Assembly: GCA_003244095.1 (NCBI GenBank)
Contig: QHCA01000422.1
Span: 15,290-50,219 of the forward strand
DNA: 34,930 nucleotides
From: Pseudonocardiales bacterium
Lineage (GTDB): Bacteria; Actinomycetota; Actinomycetes; Mycobacteriales; QHCA01
Reading direction: 5' to 3'
The position numbers were made by a program, and so were the translations under genes. Positions 25,842-33,140 of this stretch are shown here, piece by piece (positions within the stretch are counted from its first letter, which is position 1; each line of letters begins with the position of its first letter). The notes under the pieces were generated by a model. That model worked only from the letters and a program-made list of their open reading frames with translations, made no database searches and was not told the DNA's origin.

Positions 25842-28126
25842 CTGGCGACCGTGAGGGCCGGCACCTGCGGCTCCGCGTGGTCCGGGGCGCCGGCAGCCTG
25901 CTCCCGCTCCGGGACGATCGCCGGCACCGCTACGTGGAAGGTCGACCCCTGCTCCACGCGGCTCTCCAGCCAGATCCGGCCGTCCATGCTCTCCACGAGG
26001 CGCCGGGCGATGTGCAGCCCCAGGCCGCAGCCCCTCGTCTTGCGGGTCAGGTGGTCACCGAGGCGGTGGAACGGCTCGAACACCTCCTCCTGCTTGTCCT
26101 CGGGGATGCCCGACCCGAAGTCCTGGACGGCGATCTCGACCTCGGCGGAGCCGTACCGCAGGTGCACCACGACCGGCTTGCCGCCGGGGGAGTACTTGTC
26201 GGCGTTGGACAGCAGGTTGGCGACGACCTGCTGCAGGCGGGCCGGGTCGCACAGGGCGCGGGCGGGCTGGCCGTTGGAGTAGAGCGAGACGGCCCGGCCG
26301 CTGGCCGAAGCGAGGTCCTCCACTGCGTGCTCGACCACCGCGGCGACGTCGGTCGGCTCCGGTCGCAGGCTGAACTCACCGTGCTCCATCCGCGACGTGC
26401 TCAGCAGGTCCTCGACCAGCCGTTCGAGCTGGTTGGCCCGGTCGAGCATCTGCCCGAAGATCACCCGTTGCTGCGGCTTGTCCATCTGGAAGTCCGGACG
26501 CAGGAACAGCGACAGGAAGCCCTTGATCGGCGTGAGGGGGGTGCGCAGCTCGTGCGACACCGTCGCGATGAAGTCCTGCTTGGCCAGCTGGACCTCCCGG
26601 CGCTCGGTGATGTCCCGGGCGACGAGTACCGCGTACTCGCAGATCCCGCTCGGCGCGCGCACGGCCGACAACGACAGGGCGGCGTCCCGGGTGGACCCGT
26701 CGGCCAGCTCCAGCTCGACGTCGAGGGTGAGGTGGTCGGATGAGGCGAGCCGGTCGAGCTGGTCAAGGGCGCTGGCGATGGTGAATTCGCTGCCGTCGGA
26801 GCACTTGCCGGTCAGCGCGCGGTCCAGCGAGCGACCCAGGGCGCTGACCTCGGTACGGGCGGTCAGCCGCGCCATGCCGGGATTCCACGAGGCCACCACG
26901 CCGTCGGCACCGACGAGGACGACTCCGTCGGAGGCGTTGTCGATGACGGCCGCAAGGCGGCTGCGCTGCTCGTCGATCTCACCGAAGAGCCGCGCCCGCT
27001 GCATCGATACCGAAGCATGGTTGGCGAAGTCCCCGACGACCTGCAGCTCGCGCCGCTTGAGGTGGGCGGCCCCCCGGAAGCCCACGAGCAGCGCACCGGC
27101 CGGGCCGCTGGCGCCCTCGAGCGGGGCGATCACGCACTCGACCACACCGAGTGATTCGAGTTCGCGCTGGACGCGGGGCATCTCGTAGCGGGCGCGGACG
27201 ATCATCGGACCGCGCGCCCGCAGCCCGGCAGCGAGTATGGACGGATACTTGACCGCCTCCTCAGCGGGGTCGGAGAGCAGCAGCAGGCTGACGTCGGCGC
27301 CGAAGAGAGCCTCTGCACCGCGTTGCACCGAGGCCGTGACCGCCCGCGGGTCGGTGTGCTGCAGCTGCAGGGTCGTGGCCTGCAACTCGCGCCACCGGTC
27401 GCGCTCCTGCTGCGCACGCAGCGTGTTGTTGTAGACGTAGTAGACGGCGAGTAGGAAGAACGGCAACGTGATGAGAGTTGCCCGGCTCACCTGTCCGATG
27501 AGCACTGCGGCAATGCCTGCCGTGGTGTTGCCGAGGAACATCAGCGTGCGGAGGCGGCCACCCTTGACCCAGACGGTGCGCACCGGGATCGCCTGCGACC
27601 AACCTACGGCTGTCGCAACCACGATGCTGTTCCACATGAAGAACACCGCGGCCGCGGCGGCGAGGGCCAGGACGTCCACCGTGCGCTGCGCATCCGGACG
27701 CGGGGTCCACTGTTGGGTCAGCACGCTGTACGTGACTCTCGCGAGCGTAGCTCCGACCGCGAAGGCGCCGGCGTTGAACACGTACTTGCGGGCGGCGTGC
27801 CGCAGCACGGCGTAGTGCAGCAGCACCACGAGCGTCCCCACGGCGATCACCAGCGGCCAACCGCCGACTATTGCGCCGACGATCAGCGCTGCCTCGCCCC
27901 AGGTAAAGCTGTTGCCGCTGGCTCCGAATCGGATGCGTATCAAGGAGATGTGGCCGACAAGGACGATCGCCGCGATGACCAACACCTGGCCGGGCTGCGG
28001 GCCAGGCATCCTGGTGAGCTCCCAGACGGCTGCGGCAACGCACAGCAGGCCGGCCACCGCGACAGCGGTCACGAGCCGCCGAACGCGCGCGTCGCTGCGC
28101 TCCGAGAGCGACCGAGCCGACCTCAT
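25838..28126 (-). CDS. Membrane sensor histidine kinase with GAF and PAS domains
   Basis: A 762-residue hybrid sensor. About seven or eight hydrophobic helices fill residues 15-245. A GAF-like domain (about 255-400) begins near QHTDPRAVTASVQRGAEALFG and ends RRELQVVGDFANHASVSMQRARLF. A PAS domain (about 405-510) contains VIDNASDGVVLVGADGVVASWNPGM. The HisKA region has the phospho-acceptor His525 in SHELRTPLTPIKGF. The ATPase has Asn641 (NLLSNADKYSPGG), DFGSGIPE and GCGLGLHIA. It should phosphorylate a response regulator, but none is in the window. Its ATG overlaps the protease stop as ATGA (28123-28126). Confidence 0.93.
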   Translation of the reverse strand: MRSARSLSERSDARVRRLVTAVAVAGLLCVAAAVWELTRMPGPQPGQVLVIAAIVLVGHISLIRIRFGASGNSFTWGEAALIVGAIVGGWPLVIAVGTLVVLLHYAVLRHAARKYVFNAGAFAVGATLARVTYSVLTQQWTPRPDAQRTVDVLALAAAAAVFFMWNSIVVATAVGWSQAIPVRTVWVKGGRLRTLMFLGNTTAGIAAVLIGQVSRATLITLPFFLLAVYYVYNNTLRAQQERDRWRELQATTLQLQHTDPRAVTASVQRGAEALFGADVSLLLLSDPAEEAVKYPSILAAGLRARGPMIVRARYEMPRVQRELESLGVVECVIAPLEGASGPAGALLVGFRGAAHLKRRELQVVGDFANHASVSMQRARLFGEIDEQRSRLAAVIDNASDGVVLVGADGVVASWNPGMARLTARTEVSALGRSLDRALTGKCSDGSEFTIASALDQLDRLASSDHLTLDVELELADGSTRDAALSLSAVRAPSGICEYAVLVARDITERREVQLAKQDFIATVSHELRTPLTPIKGFLSLFLRPDFQMDKPQQRVIFGQMLDRANQLERLVEDLLSTSRMEHGEFSLRPEPTDVAAVVEHAVEDLASASGRAVSLYSNGQPARALCDPARLQQVVANLLSNADKYSPGGKPVVVHLRYGSAEVEIAVQDFGSGIPEDKQEEVFEPFHRLGDHLTRKTRGCGLGLHIARRLVESMDGRIWLESRVEQGSTFHVAVPAIVPEREQAAGAPDHAEPQVPALTVAS

Positions 28127-29844
28127 GGATCCCTGTCCTCCCGGCCGCTCATCCTCGATATCGATTGCGGTTCGGCCGGGCCCAGCTCAGCCGGTTCGCC
28201 CGCGACCCGGTGCCACCAGGGGGTCCGCAATCCCCAGAAGGCGGTCAGGAAGTCGCTGGTCCAGGTATCGCTGGTCCACGTGTCGCTGGTCCACGTGTCG
28301 CTCGTCCACGTGTCGCTCGACCAACTTGAGTGGGTCCAGGTGTCGGAGGTCCATACGTCTGACGTCCAGGTGTCTGAATTCCACGGCTGACAAAGGGCGT
28401 CGATCTCACCGACGATGGTGGTGGACGTGGCGTCACCAGGGCAGATGGTGCTGACGTGGTGGCCACCGCGGCTCTGCTCGATCGAGCCCTGACCCGTAGC
28501 GGCGAACTGCTGTGCCGGGGCGTTGCGCACCTTGCGGTCGAGGGCGGTCGGCAGCCACAGCCGGCCACGTCCCTGATACGCCTGGGGGACGCCGGCGATC
28601 GGCAGGCTGGTGGAGGTCAGGGCGTACTTGACCTGGTCGGGGGTGAGCCAGCCACGGCGGCTCAACATCAGGGCCACGGCCCCGGAGACGACGGCAGTGG
28701 CCTGCGAGGTGCCGCTGCCGCGGATGTAGGCCGCACCGATCCGGGCCTCGGGATAGGTGGTGTCGACGAACGAACCCGGCGATCGGGTGGACACGATCGT
28801 GCGGCCCGGCGCGACGAGGTCGGGCTTGGCCAGGCCGGACGCGGTGGGGCCGCGTGAGGACCACGCGGGGATCACGTCGTTGGACTGGCCGGCGTCGAGA
28901 CGGTCGTCGTAGGCGCCGGCGGTGATGACGAGCGGGTCGTCGCCGGGCTTGGTGATCGTGCTCGCGGTCGGCCCCTGGTTGCCGGCCGCCGCCACGACGA
29001 CGACTCCCATGTGCCACAGGCGCTCGACGGCGAAGTTGAGTGGGTCCACGGCGGGGGACTGGGTCGACGTCGTACCCCACGACAGGTTGACGGCCCGGAT
29101 GCCGTACTGGTCGGCGTGTGACCCCACCCACTGCATGGCCGCCAGCACGGTGGACACGTCGGTGGCGCCGTCGCGGCCGGCGACCTTGACCGCGAGCACC
29201 TTGGCATCAGGTGCCATGCCGACGTAAGCGCCGCCGGGATCAGCGGCGGAGCCAGCGCCGTCACCGGCGATGATGCCGGCCATAACGGTGCCGTGACCGT
29301 AGGAGTCGACCGTGCTGTCGTGCTCACCGGAGAAGTCGGGGCCGGCGATCAGCCGGCCGGCCAGGTCCGACACCGGGGCGATGCCGGTGTCGATGACGGC
29401 GACCGTCACCTGGTCGCCGCGGTCGGCCTTGCTCCAGACGACCGATGCACCGGTGCTTGCCGGATAGTTGCTGGCGAGCCCGAGCGGGCCGCCGCCAGGG
29501 GTGATCGAGGAGAAGCGGACGACGGTATCGGGCGTGACGGCCTGGACGGCGCGATCAGCGCCGAGTCGCTGTGCGGCTGCGGCGGGCAGGCGGGCAGTGA
29601 AACCTTCCACGATGGGCAGGTCGCGGCCGATCCGGCCACCGGCCGAACGCACCGCGTCGGCGGCCTGCTGCCGCTGGCCGGGGCGGGCCCGCACGATCAC
29701 GGCAACTGTCGGGTTGCCGACCGAAGAGCCGATTCTTGTCGCCGCGGTGGCAGTCTGTGCGCTGAGGGTGGCGACCGGCCACGCCAGCATTGCCATGACA
29801 GTGAGCAGGGGCGCCGCACGCCGCATTCGGCCCCACCGACTCAT
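28123..29844 (-). CDS. Secreted S8 subtilisin-like protease with tryptophan-repeat tail
   Basis: A 573-residue secreted serine protease. A signal peptide (MSRWGRMRRAAPLLTVMAML, then to about residue 35) is followed by an I9-type propeptide (VIVRARPGQRQQAADAVRS to about 100), and the catalytic domain with Asp152 (VIDTGIA), His184 (YGHGTVMAG), oxyanion Asn289 (AAGNQGP) and Ser380 (GSGTSQA). After the domain (near 470) comes a linker with two cysteines and nine pentads of the form W-T-S-D-T. The ATG at 29844 has AAGGAG six bases upstream. Its stop overlaps the histidine kinase start. There is no LPXTG or clear C-terminal anchor; the tail may bind cell wall or membrane. Confidence 0.92.
   Translation of the reverse strand: MSRWGRMRRAAPLLTVMAMLAWPVATLSAQTATAATRIGSSVGNPTVAVIVRARPGQRQQAADAVRSAGGRIGRDLPIVEGFTARLPAAAAQRLGADRAVQAVTPDTVVRFSSITPGGGPLGLASNYPASTGASVVWSKADRGDQVTVAVIDTGIAPVSDLAGRLIAGPDFSGEHDSTVDSYGHGTVMAGIIAGDGAGSAADPGGAYVGMAPDAKVLAVKVAGRDGATDVSTVLAAMQWVGSHADQYGIRAVNLSWGTTSTQSPAVDPLNFAVERLWHMGVVVVAAAGNQGPTASTITKPGDDPLVITAGAYDDRLDAGQSNDVIPAWSSRGPTASGLAKPDLVAPGRTIVSTRSPGSFVDTTYPEARIGAAYIRGSGTSQATAVVSGAVALMLSRRGWLTPDQVKYALTSTSLPIAGVPQAYQGRGRLWLPTALDRKVRNAPAQQFAATGQGSIEQSRGGHHVSTICPGDATSTTIVGEIDALCQPWNSDTWTSDVWTSDTWTHSSWSSDTWTSDTWTSDTWTSDTWTSDFLTAFWGLRTPWWHRVAGEPAELGPAEPQSISRMSGREDRDP
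28256..28390 (-). repeat. Nine 15-bp units encoding W-x-S-D-x pentads
   Basis: The region splits into nine 15-base units at exact spacing. In protein they read WNSDT, WTSDV, WTSDT, WTHSS, WSSDT, then WTSDT three times and WTSDF. The four nearly identical units nearest the gene's 3' end, with GTCCACGTGTCG shared, point to recent slippage or duplication; the five outer units are diverged but keep the Trp spacing, which suggests the spacing is selected. CACGTG recurs only because of the codons. Confidence 0.9.
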
Positions 29845-29904
29845 CGCCTGCTCCTTCCCCGTCTGCTGGCGATCACTTCGAAGGCGCGCCGACTCCGATC
29901 TCCC

Positions 29905-29935
29905 ACTGAACACCCATCATCGCTATTGTCCTGCC
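29905..29935 (-). promoter_or_regulatory. Tentative promoter of the protease-kinase operon
   Basis: On the minus strand CAATAG preceded by TTGCGC with an 18-base spacer lies about 70 bases upstream of the protease ATG in the relatively AT-rich gap. The match to a sigma-70-like consensus is poor; coordinates are approximate. Confidence 0.2.
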
Positions 29936-29967
29936 ACGTAAGGAATGCGCAAATGGGGGCAGTCGAA

Positions 29968-32016
29968 CTAGTTAGAAGTGACTAGTGACCCTCGCCTGGG
30001 TGTGAGTACGAAAGCGATGACGTACAGCGCGCCTGCCAGAATCAGCAGCGCGCGATAGCCGGTGATCAGCGCGAGATACTCCAACGTGCCACCGAGCAGG
30101 GCACCCAGGAGGTTGGCGCCGAACGCCGACGTCGATGAAGCGGTCTCGGCGAGCCTTCGGGAGAAGATCAGGTTGGCGCAGAAGATCGGCGCGAAGGCCA
30201 GGGTCGCGGCGGCCCCCAGGCGCAGCCACCAGGGCAGCGACAGCAGGCTGTCGGCGGGCACCGCCCACCCGATCGCCAGCGCGATGGCCAGCAGCGCGTA
30301 CAGCACCGCCGGCCGCGGTAGCCGTACCCTCCCGCTCACCTCCACCGCCGCCAGCACCGCGACGAGCACGCCGGCGAACACCAGCGCGTTGACCAGCCAG
30401 GTGGTGCCGAACAGCAGCGCGAAACCCGCTACGTTCTTCGTCTCCAGCAGCAGGAAGGCCGCCCCCAGGAAGAACAGGTCGGCATACGGCCGCATCGGCT
30501 TGACCGGACCGCCGACCACCCGGACGGCGACGCAGGCCGCGAGCAGTACGAACAGTAGGACCAGCAGGTAGAAGCCCGGGATGCCGGGGCGGCGCAGGTA
30601 GGGGAACGGGTGGTCGTCCGTGGCGACCGCGGGCGCTGGATGGGTGGCCAGCTGCCAGGTCGTCGCACACGTCTGCTTGCCGCTGTCGCGGGCGACGACG
30701 AGGGCGGCGCGGTGCCCGACGCCACCGACGGTGTCGATGCACGGCGAGTGGCCGAACACCTCGGCCAGCGTCCCCGCGTAGCGATCGATCAGCCACTGGG
30801 TGCGGTATGTGTTGTACATGGCGAAGACGCCGCCCGCGGTGAGGTGCGACCGCGCCGTGGCGATGGCCTCCCGGGTGAACAGGTAGCTCTCCAGCCGCAG
30901 CGAGCTGTTGCCCGACACCAGGGTCTGCGAATCAGGCAGCGCGAAGACGATCAGGTCGTACTTGGTCGTCGTGCTCTGCATGAAGGCCCGGCCGTCGTCG
31001 ATGTGCACCTTGACCCGCGAGTTGGCATAGGGCCGGTTGGGGTGCCGCTCCCGGCCGATCTGCGCGATCCGCGGGTCAATCTCGACAGCGTCGACCGCCT
31101 TGGCACCGCGATCGAGCGACACGGCGACGTCGTTGCCGTTGCCGGCCCCGACGACCAGTACGTGGTTCAGCGGGTTGCCGGGAGCTCGCTCGTACGGCGC
31201 GGTCCGCAGGCCCGGGTCGAACGTCTTGATGTTGAGCATGCTCTGGTGCGGGATGCCGTTGACGAAGATGTCGACGTACTTCGGCCGGTCCCTGGTCACG
31301 ACCTTGTAGTACGGCGACCAGGTGGTGTTCGGCTGGAGCGATTCACCGGCCAGCAGGCCGACCAGGACCGCGAGGCTGGCCAGCGGCAGCCAGGGCGGTC
31401 GCAGTCGGTCCCGGTTCAGTGCCACGAAGCCGGTGGCGGCCAGGGCGCCCCATGCCACCGGCGGCGCGTGGACGAAGGACAGCGCGGTGAAGGTCGCGAT
31501 GCCGACCAGGCTGCCGATGAGATCCAGCCGGTAGGCCGTGAGCGCGGGGAACCGGCCGAACAGCCGGCCCACCGTCTCGCCCAGGCCGCACATCACCGCG
31601 GCCACCGCGAGGAAAATCACCGGCAGGGTGGCCCAGGCCGGTAGGCCGCTGGGGTGCACGCCCTTGAAGTAGAGCAGCTGCTCTGTGTCCTGGCTGATCC
31701 GGACGGGGAAGGCCAGTATGAACCCGACCAGGCCGACCAGCACGATCGGCCACATGAAGGACAGGTCGCGGCTGCGGCGGGCGCGCAGGAACCCCAGGCC
31801 GATTCCGAGGAACGAGCCGAGCAGCACGAAGTTGGAGAAGTAGCTCAGGTGCAGGATGTTGGAGCCGGTCCAGCGGATCAACGCCAACTCGACGAAGAGC
31901 ATGAGCGCGCTGGCGAGCACCAGCTTGCTGGGCGACGCCGCAGGCCGTGGTTCCTTCGCCGGCTCGTCGACGGTACGCCGGCTCGCGACCGGTGGATCTT
32001 CGGTCAGCTCGCTCAT
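29968..32016 (-). CDS. Spermidine-synthase-like integral membrane protein
   Basis: A 682-residue protein made of an N-terminal hydrophobic block (about 31-235, six to seven helices), a SAM-binding methyltransferase-like domain, and a C-terminal block of about six helices (from about residue 490). The spermidine-synthase fold shows in YKVVTRDRPKYVDIFVNGIPHQSML, VLVVGAGNGNDVAVSLDRGA (Gly290 begins the nucleotide loop), VDAVEIDP and DDGRAFMQSTTTKYDLIVFALPDS. Membrane-fused SpeE-like proteins are widespread in Actinobacteria; aminopropyl transfer has not been shown for most. ATG 32016 is used. The stop lies 124 bases before the protease start, on the same strand. Confidence 0.88.
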   Translation of the reverse strand: MSELTEDPPVASRRTVDEPAKEPRPAASPSKLVLASALMLFVELALIRWTGSNILHLSYFSNFVLLGSFLGIGLGFLRARRSRDLSFMWPIVLVGLVGFILAFPVRISQDTEQLLYFKGVHPSGLPAWATLPVIFLAVAAVMCGLGETVGRLFGRFPALTAYRLDLIGSLVGIATFTALSFVHAPPVAWGALAATGFVALNRDRLRPPWLPLASLAVLVGLLAGESLQPNTTWSPYYKVVTRDRPKYVDIFVNGIPHQSMLNIKTFDPGLRTAPYERAPGNPLNHVLVVGAGNGNDVAVSLDRGAKAVDAVEIDPRIAQIGRERHPNRPYANSRVKVHIDDGRAFMQSTTTKYDLIVFALPDSQTLVSGNSSLRLESYLFTREAIATARSHLTAGGVFAMYNTYRTQWLIDRYAGTLAEVFGHSPCIDTVGGVGHRAALVVARDSGKQTCATTWQLATHPAPAVATDDHPFPYLRRPGIPGFYLLVLLFVLLAACVAVRVVGGPVKPMRPYADLFFLGAAFLLLETKNVAGFALLFGTTWLVNALVFAGVLVAVLAAVEVSGRVRLPRPAVLYALLAIALAIGWAVPADSLLSLPWWLRLGAAATLAFAPIFCANLIFSRRLAETASSTSAFGANLLGALLGGTLEYLALITGYRALLILAGALYVIAFVLTPRRGSLVTSN

Positions 32017-32084
32017 CGGTAAGCCACGCGCTGCGACGGTTTCGGCACGACGGCAAACGTACCCAAGTGCGGCCCGGCGATGTC

Positions 32085-32294
32085 CTACCGGCCCCTGCGC
32101 GACCGCTGGCCGCGCCGACGGTGCTCCTTCATCAGTCCCGCCGTCAACCCACGCCCGCTGCGGTAGTACGGGGGCATCTTCCGGCTGCGCCTTGGCTGTG
32201 GCGGCCGACCGCGGACCACGCGCAGGACGGTGGTCACGATGAGCAGCAGCAACCCGATGCCGAGGCCGATGGCGACGTCACGGGCGACGGTCAC
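32085..32294 (-). CDS. Small single-span membrane protein with basic tail
   Basis: A 69-residue protein, VTVARDVAIGLGIGLLLLIVTTVLRVVRG followed by a strongly basic tail (KMPPYYRSGRGLTAGLMKEHRRRGQRSRRGR). One helix at about 6-26 with the positive tail on the cytoplasmic side is clear. Not recognised as any named family. GTG 32294 has GGGAG four bases upstream and overlaps the end of the next gene upstream by 17 bases, suggesting co-translation. Confidence 0.55.
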   Translation of the reverse strand: MTVARDVAIGLGIGLLLLIVTTVLRVVRGRPPQPRRSRKMPPYYRSGRGLTAGLMKEHRRRGQRSRRGR

Positions 32295-32469
32295 GTGGCT
32301 CCCGGAGATTGGCCTGTACGTGCTCGAGCAGCTCGACCAGTCGACCGCGGGCGGTGGGATCGAGGCCGGCTGCGGCGGTGTCGGCCGGCCGGCGCGCCTG
32401 TGAGCCCCGGTACAGCTTGGCCACCTTGACCAGCGCCCGGTTGGTTCGCCTGACCTCGGCAAAGTCCAC
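32278..32469 (-). CDS. Small helical hypothetical protein, leaderless
   Basis: A 63-residue protein, VDFAEVRRTNRALVKVAKLYRGSQ then a linker and LVELLEHVQANLREPRDRRP, mainly amphipathic helix. Not recognised. GTG 32469 is preceded by TACACT (-10 type) with six bases between, so a leaderless transcript is likely; the longer in-frame reading runs into the GNAT gene and is rejected. It overlaps the small membrane protein gene by 17 bases. Confidence 0.5.
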   Translation of the reverse strand: MDFAEVRRTNRALVKVAKLYRGSQARRPADTAAAGLDPTARGRLVELLEHVQANLREPRDRRP

Positions 32470-32475
32470 GACGGC

Positions 32476-32481
32476 AGTGTA
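32476..32481 (-). promoter_or_regulatory. Candidate -10 element for the small-protein operon
   Basis: TACACT on the minus strand, six bases before GTG 32469, fits TANNNT with leaderless spacing. No -35 was found. Confidence 0.35.
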
Positions 32482-32566
32482 TTGACGACGTCCGGCCCGC
32501 CGTACATGGTCGGCTAGTCGCCGGTGACGTGCCCGTTGGGCAGGTGCGATCCACCGCACTTCGGCG

Positions 32567-33055
32567 TCAGAGACGGCGATACATGACGTGCAGGCCGACG
32601 TACCCCTTGGTCGGATGGCGGAAGGCCTCCGGAACCGTACCGATGACCTCGAACCCGAGCGAGCGCCACAACGCCACCGCCCGGGTGTTGGACTGCACGA
32701 CCGCGTTGAACTGCATCGCGTGGTAGCCGTCGCGGCGCGCCCGGTCGAGGGCATGCTCGCCGAGCGCCCGGCCGACCCCGCGGCCGGCCTGCGCCGGGTC
32801 GACCATGAAGCTCGCGCTGGCGATGTGCGCGCCCGGCCCCATCTGGTTGGGGTTCATCTTGGCCGAGCCGAGCACGGTGCCGTCGTCGTCGACGGCGACC
32901 ACGGTGCGGCCGGGGGGCGGCAGCAGCCAGAGCGACCTGGCCCGCTCCTCGCTCATGTCGGGGTCATAGGCGTAGGTCTCCCCGGCGGTGACGATGGCGT
33001 GGAAGAACGGCCAGATCGCCGGCCAGTCATCGGTCGTCGCATCCCTGATCGGCAC
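32567..33055 (-). CDS. GNAT family N-acetyltransferase
   Basis: A 162-residue single-domain GNAT: VPIRDATTDDWPAIWPFFHAIVTAGETYAYD, then GTVLGSAKMNPNQMGPGAHIASASFMVDPAQAGRGVGRALGEHALDRARRDGYHAMQFNAVVQSNTRAVALWRSLGFEVIGTVPEAF. QAGRGVGRALG is the acetyl-CoA loop, and NAVVQSNTRA the next conserved strand. This subgroup resembles phosphinothricin- or amino-acid-type acetyltransferases; the substrate is unknown. GTG 33055 has AGGAGAGG nine bases upstream; a longer reading to 33121 would include the inverted repeat and is rejected. Confidence 0.85.
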   Translation of the reverse strand: MPIRDATTDDWPAIWPFFHAIVTAGETYAYDPDMSEERARSLWLLPPPGRTVVAVDDDGTVLGSAKMNPNQMGPGAHIASASFMVDPAQAGRGVGRALGEHALDRARRDGYHAMQFNAVVQSNTRAVALWRSLGFEVIGTVPEAFRHPTKGYVGLHVMYRRL

Positions 33056-33076
33056 GGCCGTGATCCTCTCCTGGGC

Positions 33077-33126
33077 GAGCTGTGGAAACTCTCCCTGACC
33101 ATAGCCAGCAGGAGTTTCCACAGCTC
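33077..33126. repeat. Perfect 15-bp inverted repeat between GNAT and amidohydrolase genes
   Basis: GAGCTGTGGAAACTC (33077-33091) and GAGTTTCCACAGCTC (33112-33126) are exact reverse complements around a 20-base loop. It lies 15 bases after the amidohydrolase stop and 22 bases before the GNAT start on the minus strand. It may act as a terminator or attenuator for the upstream operon; there is no U tract. It is distinct from the 41-bp repeat family. Confidence 0.9.
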
Positions 33127-33140
33127 CGCGTCATTGCGGA

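Noticed and set aside
25274-26743. A 489-codon plus-strand frame across the cytochrome b and kinase genes
   Set aside because: It is a shadow frame of two well-supported genes, with no recognisable domain.
28271-28315. CACGTG palindromes as regulator binding sites
   Set aside because: They arise from the ACG-TGG codons of the Trp repeats and follow the 15-base period.
29967-29986. Two ACTAGT palindromes near the SpeE-like stop codon as an operator
   Set aside because: Short, partly coding, and only two copies; no further support.
30610-31644. A 344-codon plus-strand frame opposite the SpeE-like gene
   Set aside because: Antisense shadow with repetitive Arg/Val/Asp composition.
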